DNA from: Pseudomonas sp. VD-NE ins
Lineage (GTDB): Bacteria > Pseudomonadota > Gammaproteobacteria > Pseudomonadales > Pseudomonadaceae
Assembly: GCF_031882575.1 (NCBI RefSeq)
Contig: NZ_CP134772.1
Location: 2,375,001 to 2,439,000 of the forward strand
Length of the DNA stretch: 64,000 bases
Direction: 5' to 3'
The position numbers were made by a program, and so were the translations under genes. Below, one piece after another: positions 41,797-50,461 of this stretch. The notes below the pieces were generated by a model. The model saw nothing but the letters and a program-made list of their open reading frames with translations, did no database searches and was not told the DNA's origin. Position 1 is the first letter of the stretch, and every line of letters starts with the position of its first letter.

Positions 41797-43123
41797 GTGT
41801 TCACCAGCACATAAACATCCGCGACCTCTTCATCAGGAAGTCGCGGGTTACCCGTATCCAATTCCCCGCTATCGCAAAGCGTTTGCCTGGCACCGCCCAT
41901 CCTTTCTGAATGCAGCCAATCGGTGTGGGTTTTGATTTTTCTTTTCTGTCGCAGCTGCGGTGCGACGATTCGACTTGCCAGCGATGGCGGCCTGACAGGC
42001 AACAAATCTCTTCCATCTGCACTCAGTTCCCCTGTGGGAGCGAGCTTGCTCGCGAAGGCTTTCTGTCAGGCGGTGGGGTTCTTTCTGATTGAGTACATAT
42101 CCATTCCTGCGGCAATGGCCATCTAGGGTTTCGCCCTTACGGCGACTCACTTTTTTTCAAACGCCGGAATGCCGGCCCAGCAAAAAGTAAGCAAAAAACG
42201 CTTGCTCCTACGTGCGGCCCGCTCGCTAGGGCTCGGGGTTCCTTCGCTGCGGGATCGATCCGGGCGCAGCGCCTACGGTTTGCTTCGCTGCACCTCCTCT
42301 CGCTGTGTTTGGCTGCGCCAAACGGTCGCTGCGCTCCCACGCCCGGATCAATCCCGGAACGAAGCCTTCCGACGTCGCCCGTGGATCAAGATCAAAAGCT
42401 GCAGCCGAGCTAACGCTCATCCTGTTGAGTGGTGAGAAGCACGGCGTGCTTGGCTTTTGATCTTCGTAGGAGCTGAGCTTGCTCGCGAAGGCGGCCTGAC
42501 AGCCACCCAATCTCTTGCTGACAGCACGCGATTCAATTGTAGGAGTGAGCCTGCTCGCGATAGCTATCTCTCAGACACCAGTAGCTATTGCGGATGTACC
42601 CAAATCCTTGTGGGAGCTGGCTTGCCAGCGATGGCGATCTATGAGCCGACCAATTCCCGCCGGTTGCTCTCATTCACTGTAGGAGCTGCCGAAGGCTGCG
42701 ATCTTTTGACTCTGATTTTTTAAGATGAATATCAAAATCAAGATCAAAAGATCGCAGCCTTCGGCAGCTCCTACACATGCGTATTTCAATTCGGGATGTT
42801 TAAAGGATGTTTCGATTTTGCGGAACCTTCCCACAAGGTTTTCAGGTTGTCCGTCGGACGTCTGGTCTCTAGCCTGTATTCGTCGCTGCCAATTCAGCGA
42901 CCGGGCGTGGAAACCCGAGTAACTACAGAGCGCACAAGCGCCATTCATAACGTATCCTTGCGCACCTTCACTGTGTGCACTTTGTTATGGCGGCTGTGCG
43001 TGGGAGACCTTGTGTCTGCCGGGTTGCCTCTGTCCCGGGTTTCCAACCTGCGTACAGCTGCCACCTATTCGCTTGGAAACCGAATGGGGGGCCAGCTATA
43101 ACCGTCATACAGGGTAAATAATC
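41797..43123. repeat. 1.3-kb intergenic repeat field
   Basis: No gene is supported. Contents: intact copy of the ~400-bp repeat (42032-42432), the ~98-bp repeat (42538-42636), a REP inverted pair 42679-42774 (gtaggagctgccgaaggctg and complement), and a ~340-bp leader (42785-43123) before the DUF6124 gene that contains a GTAACTACAGAGCG..CATTC stretch and several short dyads. Weak reading frames here lack any recognisable feature. Confidence 0.75.
42032..42432. repeat. Intact copy of a ~400-bp intergenic repeat
   Basis: Begins with a REP half (tgtgggagcgagcttgctcg), contains cctagggtttcgcccttacg-like sequence and agcaaaaaacgcttgctcct, and ends with cgctcatcctgttgagtgg. The other copy (38843-38975 plus 40633-40883) is split by the IS3 element. 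Mostly non-coding. Confidence 0.85.
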
Positions 43124-43495
43124 ATGAAAAAACCAACACCCAACCCCCCAGAATCAGACACCAACACCACATCCCCCTACGCCTCCGTCGACAGCAAAAA
43201 ACTCCACGAAGCCGCCGACCGTGCCCTCGACTTCTACCTCAACCCCACACCTCACATCATGTCCAGCACCAACGAGCCGGAACCCATGTACCTCGCCAAC
43301 CCCAGGTACAACACCGAATCCCTGCTGGCCAACGCCAGCGAAACCCTAGGCTCGGCCAGCGAAATGCTGATCAACTTCGCCGCCTCGCTGGAAACTTCAC
43401 AACGCAAGACAGCATTGGGCATCGCTCAAGTCGTCATGCTGGGCGAACTGGCGGTGAATCAAGCGCTGGATCACGTCGAGTTGAAGGATGGCTGA
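43124..43495 (+). CDS. DUF6124-type small Pseudomonas protein
   Basis: 123 aa, no signal or membrane segment. The N-terminus (KPTPNPPESD) and the central segments LHEAADRALDFYLNP and LLANASETLGSASEMLINFAASLE are the marks of this Pseudomonas-restricted family, whose function is unknown. AGGGTAAATAATC precedes the ATG. The preceding long untranslated leader is a notable feature of the locus. Confidence 0.8.
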   Translation: MKKPTPNPPESDTNTTSPYASVDSKKLHEAADRALDFYLNPTPHIMSSTNEPEPMYLANPRYNTESLLANASETLGSASEMLINFAASLETSQRKTALGIAQVVMLGELAVNQALDHVELKDG

Positions 43496-43497
43496 TT

Positions 43498-43530
43498 GAT
43501 CGTTCCCACGCAGAGCGTGGGAACGATCAA
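43498..43530. repeat. Short perfect dyad (gttcccacgc family)
   Basis: GATCGTTCCCACGCAGAGCG followed by its complement half; a standard Pseudomonas repeat, also found at 52351-52454. It directly follows the stop of the DUF6124 gene and may end its transcript. Confidence 0.8.
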
Positions 43531-43567
43531 GAACAGAAACCGCGTTTACACTCAGTCCGGAGGCACC

Positions 43568-43771
43568 ATGGGTCCCCTGTTTTCCTCAACCGTTCCAGAG
43601 TTCGAAAGCGAAGAACAAGCCGCCAGCTACGACCATTGGCTCTGTGCCAAAGTCCAGAAATCAATGAATGACCCACGCCCCAGCATTCCGAATGAGCAGG
43701 TAATGGCAGAGATGAAGGCATTGATGGCGGAACAGCGAATCAAACATGAGGCTCGTGAGGCGTTGCGCTAG
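43568..43771 (+). CDS. Orphan antitoxin-like small protein (paralogue of 44129-44335)
   Basis: 67 aa. Shares with the antitoxin at 44129-44335 the segments EEQAASYDHW, NDPRPSIPNEQVMAE and the surrounding spacing, so it belongs to the same RelB/stability-determinant-like family. No toxin gene adjoins it. The ATG at 43568 has GGAGG at optimal distance. It could neutralise the neighbouring ParE-like toxin or be a relic of a duplicated module. Confidence 0.75.
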   Translation: MGPLFSSTVPEFESEEQAASYDHWLCAKVQKSMNDPRPSIPNEQVMAEMKALMAEQRIKHEAREALR

Positions 43772-43806
43772 GAAGACCCGGTTCCTAAAGATTGATCGTA
43801 CCCAAT

Positions 43807-43842
43807 AAAAAACCGCGCTCCTGAAGGCAGCGCGGTTTTTTG
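43807..43842. terminator. Bidirectional rho-independent terminator
   Basis: AAAAAACCGCGCT, short loop, AGCGCGGTTTTTTG: a GC stem flanked by A- and T-runs, between the convergent orphan antitoxin and the toxin gene. Confidence 0.92.
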
Positions 43843-43854
43843 TTGATGAATGGC

Positions 43855-44148
43855 TTAGAAAGAATCGCGTCTCGGATACTCCTGACGCGCATGCAGAACG
43901 TTCACGATTTCGATCCGATCTGTCACTCGATAAATGATCAGATAGCTGGAATTTACGACGATCTCCCGAGTGCCGGTGATCCGGCCTGATCGATAGAGAT
44001 AGGGATGATCAGGAAGATAAGCTATGGCCTTTCCAACTGCCTTCAAGATCTCTTTGGCTGCTCCAACATTCCTTTCGACTATGTATTCGAGCACTGTTAC
44101 CAGCTTCGCCCGTGCTTCGGGCCTCCACTCAATCGGCCTCGAAACCAT
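43855..44148 (-). CDS. ParE/RelE-family toxin
   Basis: 97 aa. Family features: WRPEARAKLVTVLEYIVERN helix, YLPDHPYLYRSGRITGTREIVV, YLIIYRV and VLHARQEYP at the end. A toxin of a type II toxin-antitoxin pair; ParE-like members hit gyrase, RelE-like ones mRNA, and the VLHARQ ending favours ParE. The start overlaps the 3' end of the antitoxin gene by 20 bp, as expected in an antitoxin-first operon. Confidence 0.92.
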   Translation of the reverse strand: MVSRPIEWRPEARAKLVTVLEYIVERNVGAAKEILKAVGKAIAYLPDHPYLYRSGRITGTREIVVNSSYLIIYRVTDRIEIVNVLHARQEYPRRDSF

Positions 44149-44335
44149 TGTCTTTTGCCTTAATCAAGGCATATATCTCGGCCATTACTTGTTCATGCGA
44201 AAGATTCGGACGCGGATCATCGAGAGACGCTTGTACTTCCGCCCTGAACCAACGGTCATAACTCGCAGCCTGTTCTTCAGGATCAAGGTCCGAGACGACT
44301 GGGCACAGTGGGTCAATCATCTTTTGGTCGATCAT
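44129..44335 (-). CDS. Antitoxin of the ParE-like pair
   Basis: 68 aa. EEQAASYDRWFRAEVQASLDDP followed by LSHEQVMAEIYALI is the 'stability determinant' type antitoxin found before RelE/ParE toxins. The ATG at 44335 is set by GGAGG. It precedes and overlaps the toxin gene, and likely represses the joint promoter. Confidence 0.88.
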   Translation of the reverse strand: MIDQKMIDPLCPVVSDLDPEEQAASYDRWFRAEVQASLDDPRPNLSHEQVMAEIYALIKAKDNGFEAD

Positions 44336-44592
44336 GGCACCTCCGGGATCAATGCCTGGAAGTCTATTCGGTAAGGGGAATGTTGTCGTGGTTGTCTGGA
44401 TGAATTGCACGTTGGTCGAGCTCCTTTGGGTTCAGGTTGTCCCGAAAAATCCTAGTCCTTGCGCTTCCGACGGCCAACCGCCAGAGGTAGTAGGAAAACG
44501 TGCAGCTTTTCCAGAAACCATTCCTTTTTCTGTAGGACGTGGCTGATCTGACGCTTTAAAGAACGCGTGTCGTTGATCGGTCCTACGGACAC
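44336..44592. other. Gap between the TA module and csgA terminator, no gene seen
   Basis: About 260 bases holding the promoter of the antitoxin gene, with no supported gene. A 63-codon leftward frame here shows no family features. Confidence 0.6.
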
Positions 44593-44630
44593 AAAAAAAC
44601 CGCGACCCCCCTCACCAGAGAATCGCGGCT
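44593..44630 (-). terminator. Terminator of the curlin operon
   Basis: Read leftwards: CCGCGATT, loop, GGTCGCGG and then seven T's, 17 bases after the csgA stop codon. Confidence 0.88.
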
Positions 44631-44646
44631 CATCAACACCCAACCC

Positions 44647-46098
44647 CTACTGCTGCAACACCGTCGCCTGGTTAGCCGACCCGAACTGCTGAATATTCGC
44701 CGTCTGCGTAACCCCACTCTGATCAACATTGGCAATGTTCCCCGTGCCGCCCTGGGTCACGTACGCCACGTTCATCGTATCTGCCTGCTTAACAGTGATC
44801 ATGTTGTCACTGCCATACAACTGCGCGGTATACGCCTGATTGCCCGACCCGGACTGATCGAACTCGGCGCTGTTACCCGTGCCATTCGAAGAACCCTGCA
44901 CCAGGTTTCCAGTGCCGCGCTGATCCGAGATCAAAATGTTGTCGCTACCGTTCTGATCAAAATACAGCTCGTTATACGACTCCGCCTGACTGACCGTGGT
45001 CTTGTTGCCAGTCCCGGTCTGATGTGTGGTCATCACATGGCCGACGCCATCCTGAGTGAAGCTGGCGATGTTGCCATTGCCCGCTTGAGTGACGGTCGCA
45101 CGCTGGTTGCTGCCGAACTGCCCACCCGATTGCGGGCCTTTCCAGTTGCTGGCGTAGACCTTGTTGTCGTTGCCCACGGAGGTGGCGCTGAGCGTGTGGC
45201 CGTCGCCGCTCTGATAGGTGTAGTGCACGTTGCCATTGCCGACTTGATACAGCGCCAGTGTCGAGTTGACCGATTCGAACTGGTCGGCGTAGATCGCGTT
45301 GGTATTGCCGACCTGGGTGACGGCGGCGGTGTTGTTTTCGCCGAAACTTTGATCGACCACGGTTTCGTTGCTGTCGCCGTATTGGTTGACGGTGGCCTGG
45401 CTGGCCAGTTGCGAGTCTTGCCAGATTTCGCTGCCGTTGAGGTTGCCGAACTGGTTGATGGTGATGTTGCCGCCGGTGCCGTTGCGCTGGTCGCCGTAGG
45501 CGTAGTTGCTTTCGCCAGCCTGGTTGATGCCGATCTGGCCGCCGTTGTGGGTGACTTGTTCGGCGGTGCCGTAGTTGGCGGTGCCGTATTGAGTGATCAC
45601 CGAGCTGTTGCCGCTGCCTTCATAGAGTTGTTCGATGTTGGCTTCGTTGCTGTCGCCGAACTGGAAGGTTTTGCCTTCGCTGCCGTTCTGCGAATCCTGA
45701 TAGATGAACGAAAAGTTGCCAGTGCCCTGCTGTTGTTGCAACGCATTGTTTGGTGAGCCGAAGCCCAGCGACTGGCTGGCGTGGGCGGTGTTGAAGGCGC
45801 CGGCTTGTTGCTGGGTGATGGTGGCGTTGTCTTCGTAAAGTTGTTCGGCGTAACCGGCGTTGTAGTCGCCGACCGCGTCCTGGGTGATCACGCTGGTGGC
45901 GTGGTCTTGCACGGCGGCGGCGTCGTTGCCCTGGCCCAATTGGGTCTGGGTGGCGGTGCTGAACGGCGCCTGGGTCTGTTTCACGTCGGCGATGTTGGCG
46001 GTACCGACCTGGCTTTGGTTGGACAGGCTGTCGTCGGCCATAGCCTGGGCACTGATCATGACCAGCAGGGCGGCGGTGAGGGGCGTCAGTTTGAACAT
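44647..46098 (-). CDS. csgA: Very long curlin repeat protein, CsgA-like
   Basis: 483 aa, about three times the E. coli CsgA. Signal peptide MFKLTPLTAALLVMISAQAMA. The rest consists of roughly two dozen curlin-type strand-turn-strand units with Gly-x-x-Asn turns and inward Gln/Asn (for example QYGDSNETVVDQ, QVGNTNAIYADQ, QAGNGNIASFTQDG). It is the main amyloid fibre subunit and would leave through CsgG encoded at 37772. Located 28 bp after csgB, last in its operon, with a clear terminator. Confidence 0.92.
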   Translation of the reverse strand: MFKLTPLTAALLVMISAQAMADDSLSNQSQVGTANIADVKQTQAPFSTATQTQLGQGNDAAAVQDHATSVITQDAVGDYNAGYAEQLYEDNATITQQQAGAFNTAHASQSLGFGSPNNALQQQQGTGNFSFIYQDSQNGSEGKTFQFGDSNEANIEQLYEGSGNSSVITQYGTANYGTAEQVTHNGGQIGINQAGESNYAYGDQRNGTGGNITINQFGNLNGSEIWQDSQLASQATVNQYGDSNETVVDQSFGENNTAAVTQVGNTNAIYADQFESVNSTLALYQVGNGNVHYTYQSGDGHTLSATSVGNDNKVYASNWKGPQSGGQFGSNQRATVTQAGNGNIASFTQDGVGHVMTTHQTGTGNKTTVSQAESYNELYFDQNGSDNILISDQRGTGNLVQGSSNGTGNSAEFDQSGSGNQAYTAQLYGSDNMITVKQADTMNVAYVTQGGTGNIANVDQSGVTQTANIQQFGSANQATVLQQ

Positions 46099-46126
46099 GA
46101 TTGAACTCTCCGATGATTTGCAGTGC

Positions 46127-46591
46127 TTAGCGATATTGCTTGACCGAAACGCTCATGCCGTTGCCCGACTGGGTCACGGCGCTTTGCAGCCCCGTGCCGG
46201 CCTGCTCGATGCTGGCGTCGTTGTTGTTGCCGTTTTGCGAAATCTGCGCGCGGTTGTGGCTGCCGTTCTGCGTGATGGAAGCGGCGTTGCCGGAACCGTT
46301 CTGGTTGATCAGCGCCATCAGGTCGCTGCCCTGTTGCAGGATGTACGCTTCCTGATTGCTGCCCGACTGCACGATCTGCCCGAGCAGCGACTGACCGTTC
46401 TGTTGCAGCAGGGCGACGTTGGCCTGGCCGAGCTGGTCGATCAGGGCTTGCTGACCCACCGGTGGGGGCAGTTCGCCGAGGTCGCTGCTGGTCGGGGCCA
46501 GGTCGTCGTTGTCCATCAGGTCGTCGGCGCGCGCACCGGCACTGCTGCACAGCAGAAGCAGGCAAAGCAGGGCGGCGGTCGGCGTGTTCAT
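46127..46591 (-). CDS. csgB: Minor curlin / nucleator CsgB
   Basis: 154 aa. Signal peptide ending at ARA, an acidic linker (DDLMDNDDLAP) and about five curlin repeats (IDQLGQANVALLQQNGQ, IVQSGSNQEAYILQQG, ITQNGSHNRAQISQNGNNN), with a basic end VKQYR, as in CsgB. It nucleates CsgA on the cell surface. 72 bp downstream of the large exported protein gene. Confidence 0.92.
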   Translation of the reverse strand: MNTPTAALLCLLLLCSSAGARADDLMDNDDLAPTSSDLGELPPPVGQQALIDQLGQANVALLQQNGQSLLGQIVQSGSNQEAYILQQGSDLMALINQNGSGNAASITQNGSHNRAQISQNGNNNDASIEQAGTGLQSAVTQSGNGMSVSVKQYR

Positions 46592-46663
46592 GGCTCACAT
46601 CCTGTCAGGCGTTAACCGGTTCGAAGTCGGCCCCAGCCACCCGAGAGTGGCTGGGGATCTGGC

Positions 46664-48898
46664 TTACAGCGTGGTCACCGAAACCGTGCGCACGGTGCCC
46701 TGGGACGAGCGGATCGTCGCGGTCGGGTTGGCCGATGGCACTACCAGCGTGTTGTTCAGCGTCAGCCGCCAGCGTCCGGTGACCGGTACGGTGGTGGTGC
46801 CGAGGGTGACCAGCCCGGTCGGGGTGGTGACCTGCACGGTGATGGTGTTGCCGGTGGTTACCGACGAGGTGCCGGCGAAGTCCCAGTTGAAGCGTCCGCC
46901 CGAGCGTGCCTGCACCGTCGAGGTGGTGATGGTGAAGGTTTCCGCTGCTGGCCGTGGCGACACTTGCACCGTGACCGTGGCCGGCGTCGACAGGGCGCCG
47001 AAGCTGTCCCGGGCGATGTAGGTGAAAGTCGTGGTGAATGCCGTGGTCACGGTGGCCGGTGGCGTGTAGTTGATCACCGTGCCGTCAGTGCTGACCGTGC
47101 CACGGCCGGCGGCTGGTTGGGTCAGGCTGGCGACGCCCAGCGGCACGTTGCCTTCCGGATCGGTGTCGTTGGCCAGCACGTTGATCGGGATCGCCACACC
47201 CAGCGTTGCGACGCTGTCGGCGACGGCGGTCGGTGCCCGGTTTGGCGCGACGGTGATCGTCACGGTGGCCGGGTTGGCCGAGGCCAGGCCTTTGGCGTCC
47301 TGCGCTTTGTAGGTGAAGGTGGTGGTCAGTGGGGTGTTGACCACGGCTGGCGGGGTGTAGACCACAGCGGCGGTACCGCTGAGGGCGACGGTGCCTTGAC
47401 CGGCCGCTGGTTGGGTCAACGCAGTGATGCTCAGCGGATTATTACCGTCGGGATCGCTGTCGTTGGTCAACAGGCTGAGGGTGATCGGTACGCCGAAGCT
47501 GGTGCTGCCGGTGTCAGCATTGCTGATGGGGGCTTGGTTTTCACCGGTGTCCGGTGCGGTGCCGACTACGACTACGGGCTCGGTGTCACTGCCGCCAGCG
47601 GCGGATTTCACCGTCACGGTGGCCGGTGGCTGAGTCAGATCGGCGACGGTGATGCGCTGCAGAGTGCCGGTTTTCGACAGACGTCCGTAGCCTTGCGCAA
47701 CCATGTCCGGGATTGCCACTTCATCGGTCGACGTCGCTTCGATCAACAGGGTTTTGTTGGCCCAGTTGTAGCGCGCTGTCTGCACCTTCACCACGTCTGT
47801 GAGCTTGCTCGACACCGAGGTCGGGCGCGTGGTCCCGGCCGGGTTGGTCGCGGTCACGACGACGACTGACGGCAAGGTGCCGTTGCCCAGGCGCTGGCCG
47901 AAGAACAATCCGGTGTTGTCACCGGTCAGGCTGGTCTGGCATGGCGTTGGCGGTGGGCCGGGCAGCAGCGCTACGGTTTCACGGAAGCACAGAGTCGAGC
48001 TGGCGTCAGCCTTGGCGAACACTTCGGCACGCACACCGGCCGAAGTGCGGCGATAGGTGGCGCGGTCGATGTCGACATGGGTTTGCTGACGGCTGTCGAG
48101 CACTTTGCCGGCGACGGTGAACAGGGTGGTTTGAATGGTGCCGGCGCCGGACGGCCCGACGATGCGCACGAAGTTGGTGTTGAACGGGCTGCCGGTCACC
48201 GCTTCGGTGAGGTTCGGGTCGCCGACGAAAGTTTCGACGCCGCCGGTGTCCGGGTTCACTTCGGTGTAAGGGCCGTTGACGCTGCGCAGGAACGGGCCGA
48301 TGGCGCCGTTGAGCGTGCCGCTGAAATCGCCCGGCGCACCGATGCCGATGTCCTTGGTGATGTTGATCGCGCGCCGCCCAGGGGTGGTGACGTTGACCGT
48401 TTCCACGCCATACGGGTGAGTGATGACGTAGGTGCCGGCCACGGGCACGTTCACCCGAATGCGGATCCGCGCAAAACTTTGCTGATCGCCGTCCGCCGGG
48501 TTTTCCGAGGCGAACGCCGCTTCGATCCCGGCGACATACGCGTCCATGCCAAAACCGGCGCCGTTGTTGGGGATGTTGGTTTCGGCGAGGAACCAGAAGG
48601 CTTCCGGCGGCCAGTTGTCGGGGAACACCATCGGCAGGGTGTCGTCGAAGACGCCCGGTTCCGGCAGCAGGGTGCACATGTAGGCCGGTGGCGTGCTGAC
48701 CGCTACCCGCGAACTGGCGGCGCGTGACTGGCACAGTTCCATCGACAGCAGATTGTTGTCCTGATACCACATCGGGAATTTCCCGGTGGCGAAGGTGTAG
48801 GGGCCGGGGTCGACGGCGGCGAGTTGCGCATAGGCACTGCCGGTCAGCGAGAGAGCGAGCCCGAGCGCGTTGAGCGCAAAGCGTGGCCACTTGTTCAT
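46664..48898 (-). CDS. Large exported protein with cadherin-like repeats (curlin operon, second gene)
   Basis: 744 aa, unrecognised family. Signal peptide MNKWPRFALNALGLALSLTGSAYA. Residues ~27-330 are paralogous to the next upstream gene: AVDPGPY, WYQD, paired Cys in LC and YMC, LLPEPGVFDD, TYVITHPYG, GRRAINITKDIGIG, FLRSVNGPYTE, FVGDPNL, EAVTGSPFNTNFVRI. Then an Ig-like part, an SAAGGSDTEPVVVVG segment, and two ~95-residue cadherin/Big repeats (ISNADTGSTSFGVPITLSLL and the copy beginning PTAVADSVATLG). Probably surface-exposed. ATG at 48898 set by AGGAGG. Confidence 0.8.
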   Translation of the reverse strand: MNKWPRFALNALGLALSLTGSAYAQLAAVDPGPYTFATGKFPMWYQDNNLLSMELCQSRAASSRVAVSTPPAYMCTLLPEPGVFDDTLPMVFPDNWPPEAFWFLAETNIPNNGAGFGMDAYVAGIEAAFASENPADGDQQSFARIRIRVNVPVAGTYVITHPYGVETVNVTTPGRRAINITKDIGIGAPGDFSGTLNGAIGPFLRSVNGPYTEVNPDTGGVETFVGDPNLTEAVTGSPFNTNFVRIVGPSGAGTIQTTLFTVAGKVLDSRQQTHVDIDRATYRRTSAGVRAEVFAKADASSTLCFRETVALLPGPPPTPCQTSLTGDNTGLFFGQRLGNGTLPSVVVVTATNPAGTTRPTSVSSKLTDVVKVQTARYNWANKTLLIEATSTDEVAIPDMVAQGYGRLSKTGTLQRITVADLTQPPATVTVKSAAGGSDTEPVVVVGTAPDTGENQAPISNADTGSTSFGVPITLSLLTNDSDPDGNNPLSITALTQPAAGQGTVALSGTAAVVYTPPAVVNTPLTTTFTYKAQDAKGLASANPATVTITVAPNRAPTAVADSVATLGVAIPINVLANDTDPEGNVPLGVASLTQPAAGRGTVSTDGTVINYTPPATVTTAFTTTFTYIARDSFGALSTPATVTVQVSPRPAAETFTITTSTVQARSGGRFNWDFAGTSSVTTGNTITVQVTTPTGLVTLGTTTVPVTGRWRLTLNNTLVVPSANPTATIRSSQGTVRTVSVTTL

Positions 48899-48933
48899 GA
48901 TGCCTCCTGATGCGGATCTGGGCATGTGAGCGT

Positions 48934-50280
48934 TCATTGCACGATGACCACTTCTTCGGTGTCGCTGCCGCCGTTGGACGACGTCACGCGCACCTTGGCC
49001 GGTGGTATCGGCGAGATGCCGGTGGCCAGGGTTTTCAACGCGCCATCGCCGCTCAGCGCACCGATGGCGGCGCCGCTGCCGGAGGTGGCGGTGAGTACGG
49101 GGGGCGAGGTTTCGTCACTGGTCGAGGCCACCACGGTGAGTTGTCCGGAGCTGAGGCTGTATTGGGCGCTCTGGATCACCACCAGGTCGGTCAGGGTCAT
49201 GGGCAGGGTGGTCGGCGTGCTGCTGGCGATGGCCAGGTGGTTGTCGGCGGTCACTTGCAGGACACTCGGCACGGTCGGGTTGGTTGACGATTGCGCGTAC
49301 CAGGCACCGGTGGAGTTGGCTTCGGTCATGTTCAGCACCGGGGTGAAACTGGTCACGGCGACGGTGCCCGGCGCTGGCGGCGCAAGAACGAACACGTCTT
49401 GTTGGGCCACCGGTGCGCTGGTCCCGGCTTTGCGCGAGTAGGTGCTGCGCTGGGTGATCATTGGCGTTGGCCGGACCACGGTCGACAGCTTGCCGGAGAC
49501 GGCAAACGCCGTCGTACGCAGGTCGATCCCGCCGGGGCCTTCAATGCGCACGTAGTTGGTGTTGAACGGACTGCCTGTGACCGCCTCGCTGAGGTTCGGG
49601 TCGCCGACGAATTGCTCGGCGGCGCCGGTCACCGGGTTGGTCTCGGTGTACGGGCCGTTGACGCTGCGCAGGAACGGGCCGATGTCACCCTTGAGCGCGC
49701 CGTCGTAGGTTTTCGGCGTGCCGATGCCGATGTCGCGGGTCATGTTGATCGCGCGGCGACCGGGGGTGTCGATGTTGAACACGTCGACGCCGTACGGGTG
49801 GGTGATCACGTAAGTGCCAGCGGTCGGCACATCAACGCGAATGCGGATCCGCGCGAAGCTGACTTGATCGCCCTCGACCGGTTCTTCGGCGGCGAATGCG
49901 GCTTCGACCGCGCTGACGTAAGTCAGGTCGATCCCGCGCGCGGCGTCGATGAGGGTGGTCTCGCCGGTGAACCAGAACGCTTCATCGGGGAAGTTGCTCG
50001 GGAAGACGATCGGCTGGGTGTCGTCGAACACGCCAGGGGTCGGCAGCAGGGAGCACATGTACGAAGGTGCGCCGGGCGTGCTCGGCACACGAGAGCTGAG
50101 CGCTTTGGACAGGCACAGATCCAGCGTGCGACCGTGGGTGTCCTGATACCAACTGGCGAAACCACCGTTGGCCGGCGCGTATGGGCCGGGGTCAACAGCA
50201 AACAAAGCGGCCTGAGCAATGCCCTGGGCCAAGGCGCTCACGACCAGGACGGTCGCGGTTTTGGACAGTAAAGGGTGCAT
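48934..50280 (-). CDS. Large exported protein, paralogue of the above (curlin operon, first gene)
   Basis: 448 aa. Signal peptide ending ...QGIAQA-ALFAVDPGPY. The body repeats every landmark of the 744-aa protein (WYQDT, LCLSKALSSR, YMCSLLPTPGVFDD, TYVITHPYG, GRRAIN, GPFLRSVNGPYTE, EAVTGSPFNTN) and ends SSNGGSDTEEVVIVQ with no cadherin repeats. Function unknown; the conserved Cys pair and an aromatic/acidic surface suggest a binding role. First gene of the leftward operon with csgB and csgA, 35 bp from the second gene. Confidence 0.8.
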   Translation of the reverse strand: MHPLLSKTATVLVVSALAQGIAQAALFAVDPGPYAPANGGFASWYQDTHGRTLDLCLSKALSSRVPSTPGAPSYMCSLLPTPGVFDDTQPIVFPSNFPDEAFWFTGETTLIDAARGIDLTYVSAVEAAFAAEEPVEGDQVSFARIRIRVDVPTAGTYVITHPYGVDVFNIDTPGRRAINMTRDIGIGTPKTYDGALKGDIGPFLRSVNGPYTETNPVTGAAEQFVGDPNLSEAVTGSPFNTNYVRIEGPGGIDLRTTAFAVSGKLSTVVRPTPMITQRSTYSRKAGTSAPVAQQDVFVLAPPAPGTVAVTSFTPVLNMTEANSTGAWYAQSSTNPTVPSVLQVTADNHLAIASSTPTTLPMTLTDLVVIQSAQYSLSSGQLTVVASTSDETSPPVLTATSGSGAAIGALSGDGALKTLATGISPIPPAKVRVTSSNGGSDTEEVVIVQ

Positions 50281-50340
50281 GAGTTAATCCCTCTATCGAA
50301 GTACCTGCCCCTTGGGGATGGGTCAGTTGCACAGGGCCTG

Positions 50341-50357
50341 TACACCTTCCATGCCAA
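50341..50357 (-). promoter_or_regulatory. Weak sigma54-like element of the curlin operon
   Basis: Read leftwards: TTGGCATGGAAGGTGTA. The -24 half is good (TTGGCATG, as at 28935), but the -12 half reads GT where GC is expected. Position is right, ~60 bases before the ATG at 50280. Confidence 0.3.
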
Positions 50358-50444
50358 GGTGCGGTGGTTGGGCGGGAGAGGGCCGGATTAGAAGGGTTGG
50401 CGCGTGTGAGGCTGAGGTTTTCAGGCCGCGGGGAAAGGGCGCCA

Positions 50445-50461
50445 TTCCCCAGGATTGGGGA
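50445..50461. promoter_or_regulatory. CCCC-N6-GGGG palindrome before the curlin operon
   Basis: TTCCCCAGGATTGGGGA, ~90 bases upstream of the weak sigma54-like element of the leftward operon. Same pattern as the sites at 16.8, 28.8 and 52.5 kb. Confidence 0.55.

Noticed and set aside
42796..43101. A 101-codon frame before the DUF6124 gene
   Set aside because: No ribosome site or recognisable domain; the sequence reads better as a structured leader.
44452..44643. A 63-codon leftward frame over the csgA terminator
   Set aside because: It includes the terminator stem and has no family features.
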